The notes under the pieces are model-generated. The model saw nothing but the letters and a program-made list of their open reading frames with translations, had not been told where the DNA came from and made no database searches. This document shows, in pieces, positions 22,090-34,375 of a stretch of DNA of 64,000 nucleotides (position 1 is the stretch's first letter; the number at the start of each line of letters is the position of its first letter). The translations under genes and the position numbers were made by a program. The stretch is from assembly GCA_028023455.1 (NCBI GenBank), contig JAQFVV010012395.1, positions 5,828,001 through 5,892,000 of the forward strand, given 5' to 3'. This stretch comes from Epiperipatus broadwayi. Its lineage: Eukaryota; Onychophora; Udeonychophora; Euonychophora; Peripatidae.

Positions 22090-24190
22090 TTAAAAATGAT
22101 CTGCAGATGCAAATACGTAAATAAAAGATCATCATGAAATGACCACCTGGATTCACAATCAGGAGATTTTCAATATGCTTTAACCTCCTGAGAATAGGAA
22201 CAACAATTTAGTTTAGTCCATCATCATTGCAAATATGTATAAAATAAAAAAAAGATTATTCACACACACATTCATCCTACCTTCAAGGAAACTCAAGTGA
22301 TATTTCCTACCAGGCAACTAAGAAAGATATTTCTTGATCTTAAAATCAGAGATAAAAAAACTACCATGTTGGTTGGCATGTATTGAAGAGCAGCCCATCC
22401 ACACTGAATATGGGAACACAAAGCTCCGAAAGTGCTAAGCAATTATTAATTCATAATATAGCTTCATGTATATGAATTTCAAGCACAATATATAGATTCA
22501 TTTATTATATGAATAATCACATGCTAATAACTGCTGCAACAATGAGAATATATTGTATGGACATTAGGAATTTGCCTCTCTCAATTCCATTAAGGTCTCA
22601 AAAAGAATTTCCTACAGCTTTTTGAAATTATAAATACTTAAAATGGCAAAACTTTTATAAGAGCAAACAAATGGTGAATTTAACTCATATTTAATCACAT
22701 AATTACAATTATAACATCAATTTCTGATTCTGTTAGAGTTTTTTTTAATTTGAAACGGAAATAAAAACAATTATATTTAATAAGTCAATTATTTTATATA
22801 ACGCAATGTTTTTTTTTTTATAAAAACCAATGATCAAAATCTTTGACAAATGTATTAATTCTTTCAAGTTCTAAGATAGTATTTCCAATCCTTTCCAAGA
22901 TGTTTTCATGTGGCCCTCTTTTTCATATGAATATTCAGGGCTAATTTAACCTTACAGATACTAGAACTCTACTTCAGAAGCACCTAAACTTAAATCAATA
23001 TTTAAAATTCTAAAAAGCTGAGTATTATTTTTATAACTAATTTTCACATTTGTTAGTTTTTAATTGAAACATAGGTTTAAAAAATTCAAGAATTACACAA
23101 ACTAGAGAAAGAGAAATTATAATTCTGTTCTTCATTTACTTTTCTTTCTCCCTTTTTCATACATTCTTTCTATTTTACCTATAAAAATTCATAATATTTC
23201 TTCAAGTCTTCATCAATCTTTTGTGAAAACATAACAGCTTTCCAGGAATTCAGTTCCATAAACAGGAAACTAAAAAATGCAAATCATTGTATTTAGTGGA
23301 AGAGATATATTTGTATTATACCTAGATAGTTAGAGAGCAAAAAAGCATTTCTAATAAGAAAGGCCAATCAAAAACTTGTCTGGAGATAAGTTGCATTCAA
23401 AATCAGAATTCTGTGATTTCTCATAGCATTTCTATTGAGAAAGTCCATTAACCAAACACAGATCTGGAGAACAGTTGTACTACCAGAAGATATTCTATGA
23501 TTTTTTATATTTACAGAGATTGTTTAGGAGTGGAGATATGAGTTGGATTACTGCTAATAAATGAACACTAAATGTAAACAAAAAAATTCATTGTACAACT
23601 ATTTTTTATTTTGGTATATAAAAAAAAATATGAAAAATTTAATACAATTCCATGTCTATAATACTATATTTTATTATAAAGATATCTTTTGACTATCTTA
23701 AACAATCATCTTCATTCTAATCTAAAATGGGTAATGCAATGTCAAAATGTATTTTTAGAGTCAAAATAAAAAATATGGTAAATTCAAAGTCATTACAATT
23801 TTTTTTAAAAAAGTTATTTTATATCAGCTATCAATATAATAATTTGAATTCGATTGAATCCTTAAATATAAAAATGCTCCTCTATTTGATTTCTAAATGT
23901 ACAGGATTACTATATTAATATATGCTATGAGTAATAATTTCATTATATGTTATTATAACCAACTATAGAATTATAATCTGATATACAGTTAAAAAACCAG
24001 AACATTTCTTTCCACTTACATGTATATCAGAAGGTTGCCTTGACTACAAGTTGAGATTGTTGATAGCTTAAAGGTTGATTATTATCAGAAGAAAATTATG
24101 TCATGTGGACCAGAGATTATCAACTTATTTTTCTTTATGCATTGATAAAATGATAAAAAAAAAATCAAACAAATTCACCTTTCTTTTTAC
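22090..24190. other. A+T-rich stretch with one short tandem duplication
   Basis: At about 23344-23510 two diverged units of about 83 bp (AGCATTTCTAATAAGAAAG and AGCATTTCTATTGAGAAAG) follow each other. The 103-codon and 63-codon frames nearby are chance. A CA run lies at 22260-22270. Nothing else was recognised. Confidence 0.45.
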
Positions 24191-24194
24191 TTTT

Positions 24195-24355
24195 TTAATG
24201 TTTGTTTTATTAAATTAAAATTAATCCATCTGGCATTTTCGATTGCCCATCAATTTTCCTCAGAGCTACAAAACATATATAAATACTTAAATATACAAAT
24301 ACTTAATCATACAAACATACAAGATTATATCTGCTTGTAAATTACTTATATATTT
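24195..24355. repeat. Inverted repeat pair, left member
   Basis: CAGAGCTACAAAACATATATAA with TACAAATACTTAATCATA here is mirrored on the other strand at 26655-26815. The pair bounds about 2.6 kb that includes a LINE tail and a GC-richer block, so it may be the terminal repeats of one DNA element or two opposite copies of a dispersed repeat. Divergence is about 15 percent. Confidence 0.7.
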
Positions 24356-24596
24356 TTTTTATTACCTATATCTATCTATACATACAGCACATCATAAGTT
24401 CTCAAAAGCACTCATATAATTTTTATAAAACTAATAAACTGTTAGTGCATATAAGCACACATATTATATCTGTTATATTCCTCATTTATATTAAACTTAC
24501 ATATATTATCTCTATTATACATACAATAATAAAATATATAACAGGGCTAATATATGCAAATATAGTATAAATGAGGAATATATATAGTATGTGATC

Positions 24597-24995
24597 ATCA
24601 TGATCAGCCATTATCAATCCACTGCAGGATGAAGGTCTCTCCAAGTTTAATCCATCTTCTCCAATCTTTATCTTCTCTTCTCCACATCACCCCTGCATAC
24701 TTTCTTATTTCATCCATCTATCTCACATGTGGTCTCTTTCTGAATCTTTTACAATCTCTTGGAATCCAGTTTAAGATTTCAATTGTCCATCTATTATCAT
24801 CTCTTCTGGCAATATGTCCAGCCCAACTCCATTTCAATCTTTTAATTTTTTCAATGAGGTAAGTAACACCTGTTTGTTCTCTTACCCATACATTGCATTT
24901 TTGATCTCTTCTTGTTACTCCCAACATGCATCTCTCCATACTTCTTTGAGTGGTCTGGAGTCTCTGTATTGCTCTTCTATTAAGTGTATATATTG
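24597..24995 (-). mobile_element. LINE family L-A, copy 2: C-terminal fragment
   Basis: The minus-strand frame reads LNRRAIQRLQTTQRSMERCM, then REQTGVTYLIEKIKRLKW, then WAGHIARRDDNRW and WIPRDCKR, then after a stop MDEIRK, and ends with FILQWIDNG. This is the C-terminal tail of the same LINE as 60405-60725 and 18785-20025. It is truncated at the 5' end, as usual for target-primed insertion. On the plus strand the same bases make spurious frames at 24629-24862 and 24814-25065. Confidence 0.85.
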
Positions 24996-25069
24996 TAATG
25001 CTAATGAGATATGTTATAAAACTTACATATATCTGTGTTATATATTTCAAATATTTAAAACATAAGGTC

Positions 25070-25555
25070 AGATTTATTTTAAAAAAATCAAATAAATGAG
25101 AATAATCAGAAAGTTATAATTAATTAAGAAGTGGTCTTAAAACATAATTTTAAAAATAAAAAAAGGTTTGTGGTTTTTTTTAAGAGAACAAAGCTTTTAT
25201 TGAAAAGTGGGCAGAAGAAAAATCTACAATAAAAAGATCTAACTCATTCTCTCTTTTTTAAAGAAAACTCTCCTTTTATAATATAAAAATAAGTAAATAG
25301 GGAAAATTAGAATAGAATTTGTTTGTAAAAGAAAACTTTTGAAAACGTAATTAGTTAAGAAAATTACTGATTGAATTAATTAAAAATCATGTAAACTATC
25401 TCATAAAAGCAATAGTGGATTAATCTCAGAAAAAAAGATTAAATTACATGAAATGTAAAAATCAATTAGATTAATGAAAAGTAAAAATTAAGTAATTAAA
25501 AACAGACTTAAGTTATGATCAAAATTAAAAAAATAATAAGGAATTAAAACAATGA
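25070..25555. other. A-rich stretch, no feature recognised
   Basis: Purine-rich low-complexity sequence with no frame or repeat of note. Confidence 0.55.
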
Positions 25556-25559
25556 GAGA

Positions 25560-26000
25560 GGAAGAGTATAAAAAGTCACAGCTGCTATTATCACTCAGTT
25601 CTGGCCTTCATTTTGTTATTGAACTAGTCTGGTCTGCATTTTGTGATAGAATTATTTCTCTTGAGTCTGCTGAATCATTCCAGTCTTCATTTTTGTGATT
25701 GACTGATTACGTTATTCATTGCTCAAGAGATTCAGAAATCTAAAGACAAATAGAACCATTCATTATTGCTGTGAAAAATATTACTACAGAAACCACTGAT
25801 TTAGTAACATGTGATGCTAGACTACTTAGAAGTGTTTAACTGCACTTCAGGCCCCAAAGTCCTCCCAAGATCAGCTGTCCTGACTGAACCATCACTGGAC
25901 CCTGATGTCAAAATTGTGAAATAGATGCTGTTGCAAACTCTCTCTCTCCTCCATTGTCAAGACAAAGAATGGAAAACAAGTCCTGAAACCATCGATGGAA
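25560..26000 (+). other. GC-richer block with a TATA-like motif, possible old LTR
   Basis: GAGTATAAAAAGTCACAGC at 25563-25581 resembles a core promoter and is followed by 350 bp of mixed-composition sequence lacking long frames. Direct-repeat partners were not found, so an LTR cannot be demonstrated. It lies between the members of the 24.2/26.7 kb inverted repeat pair. Confidence 0.25.
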
Positions 26001-26259
26001 CCCAAAAACCAACTGGTTGAAAAATACACACAAATGAAAACCTAGGTAAAGATACTTTAAATAACTAAATAGATACTTGATTTTAAATGAAATGAACTTT
26101 AGTAAAGGACTATTATAACTATATCCTAAAGTCATCATTTATATTTTCTTATATACAACTTTATTATATTATGTTAAGTATATGTGTATGCATAAATAAA
26201 TAATAATGTTGCCTGTTATTTGGTCTATTCTCTTTGTCTCTTTTGTCACTGCATCATCA

Positions 26260-26600
26260 TTAATTTCAAGTTAATTGTGTTGGACCCTTATATGGAGTAT
26301 GAGCTATCCTGGGATATGCCAAGAATTGGATTGTGTCTGTCATGCTGATTATGTAACATATGGTGGGCTGGTGCCTGAGTTTGATCCTCATAACAAATAA
26401 AATGCTTTGCATGATAGGGATTTGATTCCAGCAATCAAGATGGACCATAGTCAGGAAATGTGATCGTGTTATGCTTTGTATAGCTCGATCTGAGCATGGG
26501 TCTCATTGATGACTATGCTATCAATGACATTCTCCCCTCTGCTTGAAGGGCTGGTCCATCATCACACTCAAAAAGTTGCCAAAAGTTGATTACAAAATTT
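26260..26600. other. GC-richer block, unrecognised repeat
   Basis: The sequence is clearly less A+T-rich than its flanks. A B-box-like GAGTTTGATCC at 26377-26387 might mark a decayed tRNA-derived SINE, but no A box or TSD could be defended. The minus-strand frame 26266-26448 is not recognised. Confidence 0.3.
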
Positions 26601-26654
26601 TAAAAAGTTGCAATAAACATGCAACTTCAATGGACCTGGTTCAATATAGATATA

Positions 26655-26815
26655 CATAATAAGATATATGTAAAAACATGAGTCATTTACAAGTAAATAT
26701 AATGTTGTATGTTTATATGATTAAGTATTTGTATATTTATATATGTTTTGTAGCTCTGAAAAAAATTGCTGGGCAATAGAAACTGTCAGATTAATTTTAT
26801 TTTAATAAAATAAGC
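26655..26815. repeat. Inverted repeat pair, right member
   Basis: Mirror copy of 24195-24355: TTATATATGTTTTGTAGCTC lies at 26737-26756. Confidence 0.7.
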
Positions 26816-26819
26816 ACTG

Positions 26820-27430
26820 AAAAAATAAAAGTGGATTTGTTTGAGATTTTGAATAAATGATAAACATGCTATAAATAGTTTGAGTTTTTAGCGGAATATC
26901 AGATTATGATCTTATAGATTTATATGTATTGAATATTTTTAAGATTTTATTTTTAACCGATTATATTTAATTTTTAAATTCTATGCAAAATATCTTACTA
27001 ATACTATAATTACTATCAATTTTTTATACGAAGTTATTATAAATGATTAATGATTTTGCAATGATTTTGCAATTGTCTTGTACAATCTACAAAAATATTT
27101 TATCAATATGAACACATTGACAAAACATTATTAAAAGTTATAACACTGATGTACTTGGTTGTTTTCTATTAATATGACTAAGTAAATTCCCAAAATCAAA
27201 AACTTAATGTTTTTAAAACATAGTTTTAAATGATAATGAAATATGACACATCAACAATTCAAAATGTTGCTTATCTAAATAATAAAAACTTTATATAAAA
27301 AATGACTTAAAATTGTATTCACCCATAATAATATTTATTTATCAGCTCAAACTTTAGAACAATATTTGGTAATAGTTCTTTAGATTATTCTGCAAGCTAA
27401 GCTGTCTAATATTAAAAAACAAAAGTTTAG
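26820..27430. other. A+T-rich stretch, no feature recognised
   Basis: Low-complexity sequence; nothing was recognised. Confidence 0.55.
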
Positions 27431-27445
27431 AAATAAATAACAGTA

Positions 27446-27705
27446 GTAAAGTCTCCATATAGTAGTGCCACCAAGTGCAAGTCTTAGTAATCAATGGATT
27501 CAAAAAAGGTTTGTGCATAAAATTCCTATCTATTGGTGCAGTACTCTCAAACCGAAGGCTTCTGATTGATGAAAATCATATGCTAGAAACTAGACTGGGG
27601 ATATTAGATGAGTAGACACTAGATAAGGATTTTATGTACAAACCTTGCATCCATTAATTACTAAGCTTGCACTTGGTGGCACTATTGTATGAATAGTTTG
27701 TTGAT
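27446..27705. repeat. Fold-back copy of the 49.9-50.5 kb repeat with a hammerhead relic
   Basis: Inverted arms lie at 27446-27535 and 27618-27705 (GTGCCACCAAGTGCAAG mirrored by CTTGCACTTGGTGGCAC). The right arm and centre match the minus strand of the repeat at 49.9-50.5 kb: GAAACTAGACTGGGGATATT at 27586-27605 corresponds to its GAAACTAGTCTGGGGATATT. The ribozyme part is decayed: the first core box reads TTGATGA and the base pairing with A15.1 is lost. Confidence 0.75.
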
Positions 27706-28049
27706 AATTTTTTTTCTTTTTGATAATTTATTAACAGCCTGTGTAAAATATGAAATGGTGATCATGTGATGTTTTGATAGAAATAAATAATAAGTAATTT
27801 AATTCATTAAGAAGATAAAGCGCTAAAATTGCATATGTATGTACATTAAATTTTTTGCCTCACATCAGAAAAGATAACTAGGCAATAAAGTATTATGACC
27901 AAATATCTGATCAATAATGATGATAGCTTGCCACTATTACACCCCCTTAATATTTGATATTTAGAGTACCTTCCAATATATATCTTTGTGCGTATAAAAT
28001 TCTATTTTAAAAAGTTAATTTTAAGGAAGAAAAAGATTCTCAAGCAAAA

Positions 28050-28245
28050 CACAAGATACATCACCATTAGGATCAATTCAATACTCATAGTTTCATGAAG
28101 CTTTTTTCCTTATCATCAATTTGTTGATTCCTCACAAAAGAATGTTGAGAGATTTGGATGCTAACTTCATACAATTTTTTATATCATCCATTCATACTAT
28201 ATGGGGTCTTCCTTTTTTCTTTGTTTATGTATTATCTAAATTTGA
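28050..28245 (-). mobile_element. LINE C-terminal tail fragment
   Basis: On the minus strand KKKGRPHIV, a stop, then MDDIKNCMKLASKSLN is recognisable. GRP followed by a W(or stop)-MDDI and a basic/SLN block is the conserved C-terminal tail of RTE-like LINEs. It may belong to the same lineage as the 6.3-7.0 kb relic. Confidence 0.5.
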
Positions 28246-28424
28246 TAAATATGGCTACAAAACATAAGTTTCAGTTCTATAATTTTTAGTAAAATTTCTT
28301 TGATTTACTTCATTGGAAACATTTTGCATCCAGCTAATTCCAGAAATATTTTCGCTGAATATTTTTATTTTCATCTATATTTTGCAATCATGTATTTTGC
28401 AATCAATATATTTTGCAAAAATGA

Positions 28425-28720
28425 AGGCCATAGAGTTGACAAAGATTATGTTGTGGAAATGGGATGGAGCAGAATATGGGAAAATTTAGAGTGGGGAATG
28501 GAAGATAAAATAGCTAACAGGTTTCTTTGGGCATGGTTGCTGAGAGATTCCTGACTTCATTTAAGGAGAAGTTACAGTACATCACATCACATGTATCTGA
28601 AGTTATTGACATGGTTGATATTGTAGAACAAATTGTGTTAAGAGAATTACAAATAATTATAAACACTGGTTTGTGGTGCCCATTACTAGATAATCTTATA
28701 CAGACATAATGCACTCATGA
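28425..28720 (+). mobile_element. LINE family L-B, copy 3: 3' end only
   Basis: GGCCATAGAGTTGACAAAG and the following 170 bp match the 3' end of LINE copy L-B1 near 44290-44460, with both strands read in the same direction (about 80 percent alike by eye). The frame continues RVDKDYVVEMGWSRIWENL and FLWAW. It is a 5'-truncated insertion. Frames at 28527-28709 on either strand are by-products. Confidence 0.75.
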
Positions 28721-28759
28721 ATAATACATCCAGTAAAAGCCATAATGCTATAAATAATA

Positions 28760-30680
28760 TAAAGCATTCAATTCAAGCTACAATCATTACCAGAATTTGG
28801 ATATCAAACAAAGAGAGTGCAAATTGTATACTTAATAAGTTTTTTGAATACACCACCAAAAAATATTGATATTAATTTATCATTTTTATCAGATGGCAAA
28901 AGATTTCAAACTAACTCCTGCATAAGTAATAGTAAAACAGGTGGGGGGGGGGGATAACAGCTGGTGTGAAATTCAAGAATTTTCCAGATAATAAAATCAA
29001 ATGTTTTCACTCTTTTTTTGACAAAAGATTAAGCATTGAATGCAATAAGGAAACATTTTAGATAAATTAAAGTGAAAAAGAATAGTTTAACAATAGATCA
29101 TACATTCAATTTAATGACAATAAATGTGAGATAAACATAATTTAAGCAAGAATAGTGAATGATAATAGATCATCAATAAATCACAAACTGGATTTAATGC
29201 CAATAAATTTAAAAGAAGACATAATAGATTGAAATGCAGTTCTGCTTGCATAAATATTATTATTGAATTTCATTAGTAGATTGGCTACAGTCACAAAAGC
29301 TCTGCAAAGTGAATACAAATACTATATGAAAATCAAATGACCATATGATATTTATAATGAAAAGTAAATATTTGCTAAACTGCAGGAAACTATAAAAATG
29401 TACAATACACATATATGAATATATTATCCCATATGTTTTTCAACATGAAACAGTTGCACATATATTTTTTAAATATTAACAAGACAATTGTTATATACAC
29501 AAATATATATATATTTATCAGCATATAAGTGTCTGAAACTATCCTAAGAATATGAAATCAATGACAAAGACAAAAATGTGACATCTGGTTTAAAAAATTA
29601 CTCCCATACAATAATATGTAATAAAATTATTTTAAATTTGTATTTGAACTTAAGTTATATTTTTATTAATATTTATCAATTAATTTTGTAAAATATACCA
29701 AAAGGGAAACTATTACAATCTTCTTTTGCTCCGAAAGTTTGAATAATAAACATTAGTTTGTAAGTTTATCATAAATATGTTATATATATATTCAATCTAA
29801 ATTTAAGTAATATGTGTAATTTTTAAATGTTTATATAATTATTACAATTCACTTGCTGTGGAAGCTATTCTTGCAATATTAATGTGGTTTACAATAACAG
29901 TTTGTTCCCTATTTATAAAAATAGTCTGTTCTGCAATAAATTAAAGAACACCTTCTTTGAAAAAATATATTTTCAGTTTATTAGCATATTGAAAGTATTT
30001 TTACTTAAAATAATGGATGACCTGTAACAAACAATTTCAGTTTATTGGTAATGAAGGAAATCAAAATATTTCAGTGCTGTTTTTCATACTAATAAATTGA
30101 ATTATTATTCAATTTTGATTAGCATAATAAAAATATAATTTAATACTAATGAATGAAAGATTTTTTTAGATTATTACACTGCTTTATAACACAATTTGGA
30201 ATACAATGATAAAAAAAATAAAGTTTGGTAATTTTGCTTCATTTGTGGCATCTTTTATTCATGTTTTTGTCTTTATTTAACTTCAATATCAGTATACTTT
30301 TTTCCATTTTTCTTTGTCCAATTTTTAATCTTTTTTCTTCTTTCTGAATAAGGATTCAAGTCTATGCAATGTGAGGGTGGTTTATGCATGTAATGAAAGT
30401 GTTTTTTGTATGCCCATCAAAATCTTAAATATCTCTCTAAAGCTCTTATAGTTTTTATCTGCTTTTAAGGTTTTTCTTTGATTTCCTGCTTCTGAAAATT
30501 ATTTAATTATTTAATCATAGAATTTACATTAGCTAAGTGGAATAATACAAGTATTCATCTGTGACTAATCAAATAAAAATTGTAGCCAATGGTCTTATTA
30601 ATTTTAAATACAAGGCAGTTTATTTTTATTTTTTCTATTTCATTACACATCCCAAAAATCAGACAGTATCATTGGGAAAT
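28760..30680. other. A+T-rich stretch, no feature recognised
   Basis: A G10 tract lies at 28943-28952. Around 29090-29230 two similar phrases (AATAGATCATACATTCAATT and AATAGATCATCAATAAATCAC) suggest an old duplication. Nothing else was recognised. Confidence 0.5.
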
Positions 30681-30694
30681 CTCTAATGATTGTT

Positions 30695-30779
30695 GTCAAG
30701 CATTGGTGGTCAAGAGGTCAGCTTTCACGTTGCCCGGGTTCGCTTCCCGGCTGATGCTATGACACATGAGAAAAAAAAA
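30695..30779 (+). mobile_element. tRNA-derived SINE (type S1) with perfect 14-bp TSD
   Basis: GTCAAGCATTGGTGGTCAAG opens the head; the middle is deleted relative to its sisters, the B box reads GGTTCGCTTCC, and GATGCTATGACACATGAG is followed by an A9 tail. CTCTAATGATTGTT flanks it exactly at 30681-30694 and 30780-30793. The perfect TSD suggests a relatively recent insertion. Confidence 0.9.
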
Positions 30780-30799
30780 CTCTAATGATTGTTATTTTT

Positions 30800-31340
30800 A
30801 CTTGGAAATAAAATCAAAATTTTATATATACCCATAAATATACACCTATGTACAAATTATGATTTTTAAATAATAGTAAATATAATTTATTTAAAGAATC
30901 AAGAAGTTAATGGCTTATTTCCCACAATCCATTGCCATTATCTAGTAGAGCCAGTAATCTTGAACTCAGTAATTTATTAAATACTAATTAAAAATGCATT
31001 TATTTAAATCTAATTTTGTAATTAAATATTTTTTTATTTTCTAAACATGAAATAATTTATAGAAGTTTTTTAAAAAGACAAGAATAAATTATATATTATT
31101 TCAATTGTTTGAAATTATTTGATAAGTAACCATGTTTATCAGATTTCCTTATCACCAAATACGTAAACACTCTCGGTCATTAGGAAATAGTTTGATAAGT
31201 ATTTTTTTATTTTATTTCAGTTTTAAGATAATTCAGCATACCACAATGATTTGCATTTTATTTAAAAAAAAAATAATAGAAGTATTTTAAATATTTATTT
31301 AAAATCAAAAAATTTTTATTTAAAATTTTAACAACTTCCA
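30800..31340. other. A+T-rich stretch, no feature recognised
   Basis: Low-complexity sequence; nothing was recognised. Confidence 0.55.
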
Positions 31341-31356
31341 TTTTTATTCATCTTAG

Positions 31357-31468
31357 TTGTGCTGTAGATGATCCAATGGACACTAGATATCATTGCAATC
31401 GTGCTTACATGGAAATAACAATTTTCTTGCTGTTTGCCTTCAATCAGATAACAGGAGCTTCTAAATAG
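31357..31468 (+). CDS. Possible small terminal coding exon
   Basis: A pyrimidine-rich run ending TTCATCTTAG (31347-31356) looks like a splice acceptor. Directly after it a frame stays open for 36 codons to a TAG at 31466-31468, reading CAVDDPMDTRYHCNRAYMEI and then a hydrophobic ITIFLLFAF segment. Composition is less biased than its flanks. No upstream exon was identified and the product is not recognised, so this may be coincidence. Confidence 0.2.
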
Positions 31469-31699
31469 AGTTTTTTGACATCATTTTTACCTAAATATCT
31501 TAAAGATATAAATGACTAATAAAATTTATGACATAATTTTTACACATTTATTAGTGTGGTTTAGCAATGCAAGAAGTGCATTAAACATGATTTTCGTTGC
31601 CTGGCAAGTACAAAAAAAAAACATTATGCAAAAAAGCTTACACAGTTATCACTGTGAAAAAATGATTGCTTCTCTCTCCAAGTTACCTGTACTATGTAA

Positions 31700-32130
31700 T
31701 GATATAGTTTAGCTGTTTAGCACATCCAGATTTGAGTTATGGCATGAAAGGTGACATTATTTTGTATCATTGTTGATTGTTCTTCAATGCTCTCTCTCTC
31801 TCTCTCCTGGAAAAATCTCGCAAACCAGCCACTCACAACTTGAACTGTCACATACAGTCAGAATCATTTCAAATGTCTCAGAAACAGTTTTGTACACTTT
31901 AAAACAAAATTTATTGTTAACGTATTGTACCATTATGAGTTAAGACATAAAACACATTCTCACATTTCATGTCGTAACTCATGATTTAGATATGCTAGCA
32001 CCTTAAAGTTTTTATGATAAACAATTAGTTTATGTTGCCTCATAATGCATGCATTGATTTAAAAATGCCAATGTAGGCTACATGGAGAGAAAACAAGTCA
32101 CCTTTACATAGGGATATACTGTATGCATGT
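31700..32130. repeat. Dispersed repeat, copy 1 (partner at 47.0-47.5 kb)
   Basis: Shared landmarks in order with 47030-47490: GTATCATTGTTG/TTCTTCAATGCT, CATTTCATGTCGTAACTCATGATTTAGATATGCTAGCACCTTAAA (matching 47320-47364) and TTTATGATAAA with a following TATGTTG. A TC microsatellite lies at 31790-31807. An internal palindrome surrounds 31936-31983 (TGAGTTAAGACAT and ATGTCGTAACTCA). No protein was recognised; the element type is unknown. Confidence 0.7.
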
Positions 32131-32134
32131 TGTT

Positions 32135-33085
32135 TTTATCGATTTGGTTGTTTGATTTATTTATTGAAGATTATTAATAAGAGAAAATCTGAGATATGAA
32201 ATGGTACCAATTTTGTTTTCCATTTTTATGACTATGTTTTAAAAACCGTTTATATGCTACTTCATAAAACAATCATCAAGATATAATATAGGTTTAATAA
32301 TGAAATTTTTAACTTGAAGCAAGTAAAACTAAAAATAAGAACTTTAATTTTTTCCAATTTTAAATATGATTCACAGAAGGTTTCTGTTTTCAATTCAATT
32401 TATAAATACTTATGGTCTAGTTATTAATACTAAAATAAAATGTCAGGTACTTCATCAGCCAGTGACAGAAGAAATATATTTTTATTCATAAAATACTTAA
32501 TACTACAAGAATATAATTAAAAATGTTTAAAAGAAATACAAATAGTCATTATATGAGGGTAAACTGAAAGGCAGCAAACTTGCTTTATCATCTTAAAGTT
32601 CAACAGCTGTGAAAAGATTGGCTTTGAAACCATAAACAACATAAGCAAAACTATAATTATTGTTAATACTAATTAACGGTCTTGAACTTAACAATCAAAT
32701 TGAGCTTATCTTTTACTAATATGAAAATTATTGTTTATTATTAAATGCAGCAACTTAAAATTTCAGTTTCTAATCATTCAATATTATAAAAAACATGGTT
32801 AGTGATGGGCTCATCTAACATTACCAAAGTAATCCAAGATAATTTTACACTTTTTAAATGTTCTTTCAATATATTTAATTGAAATAATGGTTACATCAAT
32901 CATGCAAATATTCCTATGATTCCCTATCATTTTTAAATATTCTGAGTCAATATCCAACAATACTAACATGGACTTTTTGATGAAGATCTTTACTACCATC
33001 AATTTCCTAAAAGGTATTGACAATGAATTGTTTTATATGACAATGTTGTAAAAAAATATTTTGTCCTTTATCATGTTCTTTAAAA
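32135..33085. other. A+T-rich stretch, no feature recognised
   Basis: The 70-codon minus-strand frame at 32811-33023 has no recognisable product. Confidence 0.5.
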
Positions 33086-33091
33086 AAAGAG

Positions 33092-33801
33092 AAGTAAGAT
33101 CTAAAACCTTCAAGGTCATTCAACAGAATTACAATGACAGATTCACTTATCTGGGAATTATTAAGTAAGATCTAAAACCTTCAAGATCATTCAACAGAAT
33201 TACAATGACAGATTCACTTATCTGGGAATTATTAAGTAAGATCTAAAACCTTCAAGGTCATTCAACAGAACTACAATGACAGATTCACTTATCGGGGAAT
33301 TATTAAGTAAGATCTAAAACCTTCAAGATCATTCAACAGAACTACAATGACAGATTCACTTATCTGGGAATTATTAAGTAAGATCTAAAATATTCAAGGT
33401 CATTCAACAGAACTACAATGACAGATTCACTTATCTGGGAATTATTAAGTAAGATCTAAAACCTTCAAGGTCATTCAACAGAACTACAATGACAGATTCA
33501 CTTATCTGGGAATTATTAAGTAAGATCTAAAACATTCAAGGTCATTCAACAGAACTACAATGACAGATTCACATCTGGGAATTATTAAGTAAGATCTAAA
33601 ACCTTCAAGGTCATTCAACAGAACTACAATGATAGATTCACTTATCTGGGAATTATTAAGTAAGATCTAAAACCTTCAAGGTCATTCAACAGAACTACAA
33701 TGACAGATTAACTTATCTGGGAATTATTAAGTAAGATCTAAAACCTTCAAGGTCATTCAACAGAACTACAATGACAGATTCACTTATCTGGGAATTATTA
33801 A
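33092..33801. repeat. Minisatellite, ten copies of a 71-bp unit
   Basis: GTAAGATCTAAAACCTTCAA recurs at 33094, 33165, 33236, 33307 and onward every 71 bp to the last start at 33731; one unit lacks two bases. Units differ at only a few positions (for example AAGGTCATT or AAGATCATT), so the array is young or homogenised. The unit is not a multiple of three and carries stops, so it is not coding. Confidence 0.97.
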
Positions 33802-34370
33802 GCCCCAAAATTTTCCAATTTGTTGTACAGGAAAGTGGGACACTATTTTTCTTTAATTTTTTTTTTTATTTAAAAAGAAAATATATAAATTTACTTTCGG
33901 GACATTCATATATTAATATGAAGTCCAATCACTAGGGGAAATCAAGTTAAAGATTCTTTTTTATCATAACAAATTCTTTAATGTACATTCTATAAATTAT
34001 CAAACTATTAGTTTTAATTAAATATGATGCTGATAAAATCTAATTTTGAATCAATGACCCACTTTCCTCAATCAAAACAGACACCTCTATGATAAAAAAT
34101 ACAGCAGTACAAATTACGTGATACTTTCTTTGAGTTTATGTATACAATATTTTCATTTAACCTCTTATAAGTTTATTTATAAGGTTAGATAATAAATTAA
34201 ACCAACATATGGCAATGCTATTAGTACTCAAAGCTCTATATGGTTACTTGACTTTTACTCAGGTTTGAAAGTATCAATGGTAAAAAGATTGCACATTGCT
34301 TATAAACAAATAGTTTTGTATTTAATATAAAAATAATCAAATAGTTTGCTATGGAGATTGTAATAAGTTT
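33802..34370. other. A+T-rich stretch, no feature recognised
   Basis: Nothing was recognised. Confidence 0.55.
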
Positions 34371-34375
34371 GAGCA

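Noticed and set aside
24629-25065. Two plus-strand frames of 77 and 83 codons
   Set aside because: They are the antisense of a LINE C-terminal fragment on the minus strand.
25560-26000. Host promoter with TATA box
   Set aside because: TATAAAA-like strings are common at this base composition and no downstream gene was found.
33092-33801. CRISPR-like array
   Set aside because: The 71-bp units abut with no unique spacers and the DNA is plainly eukaryotic; it is a minisatellite.
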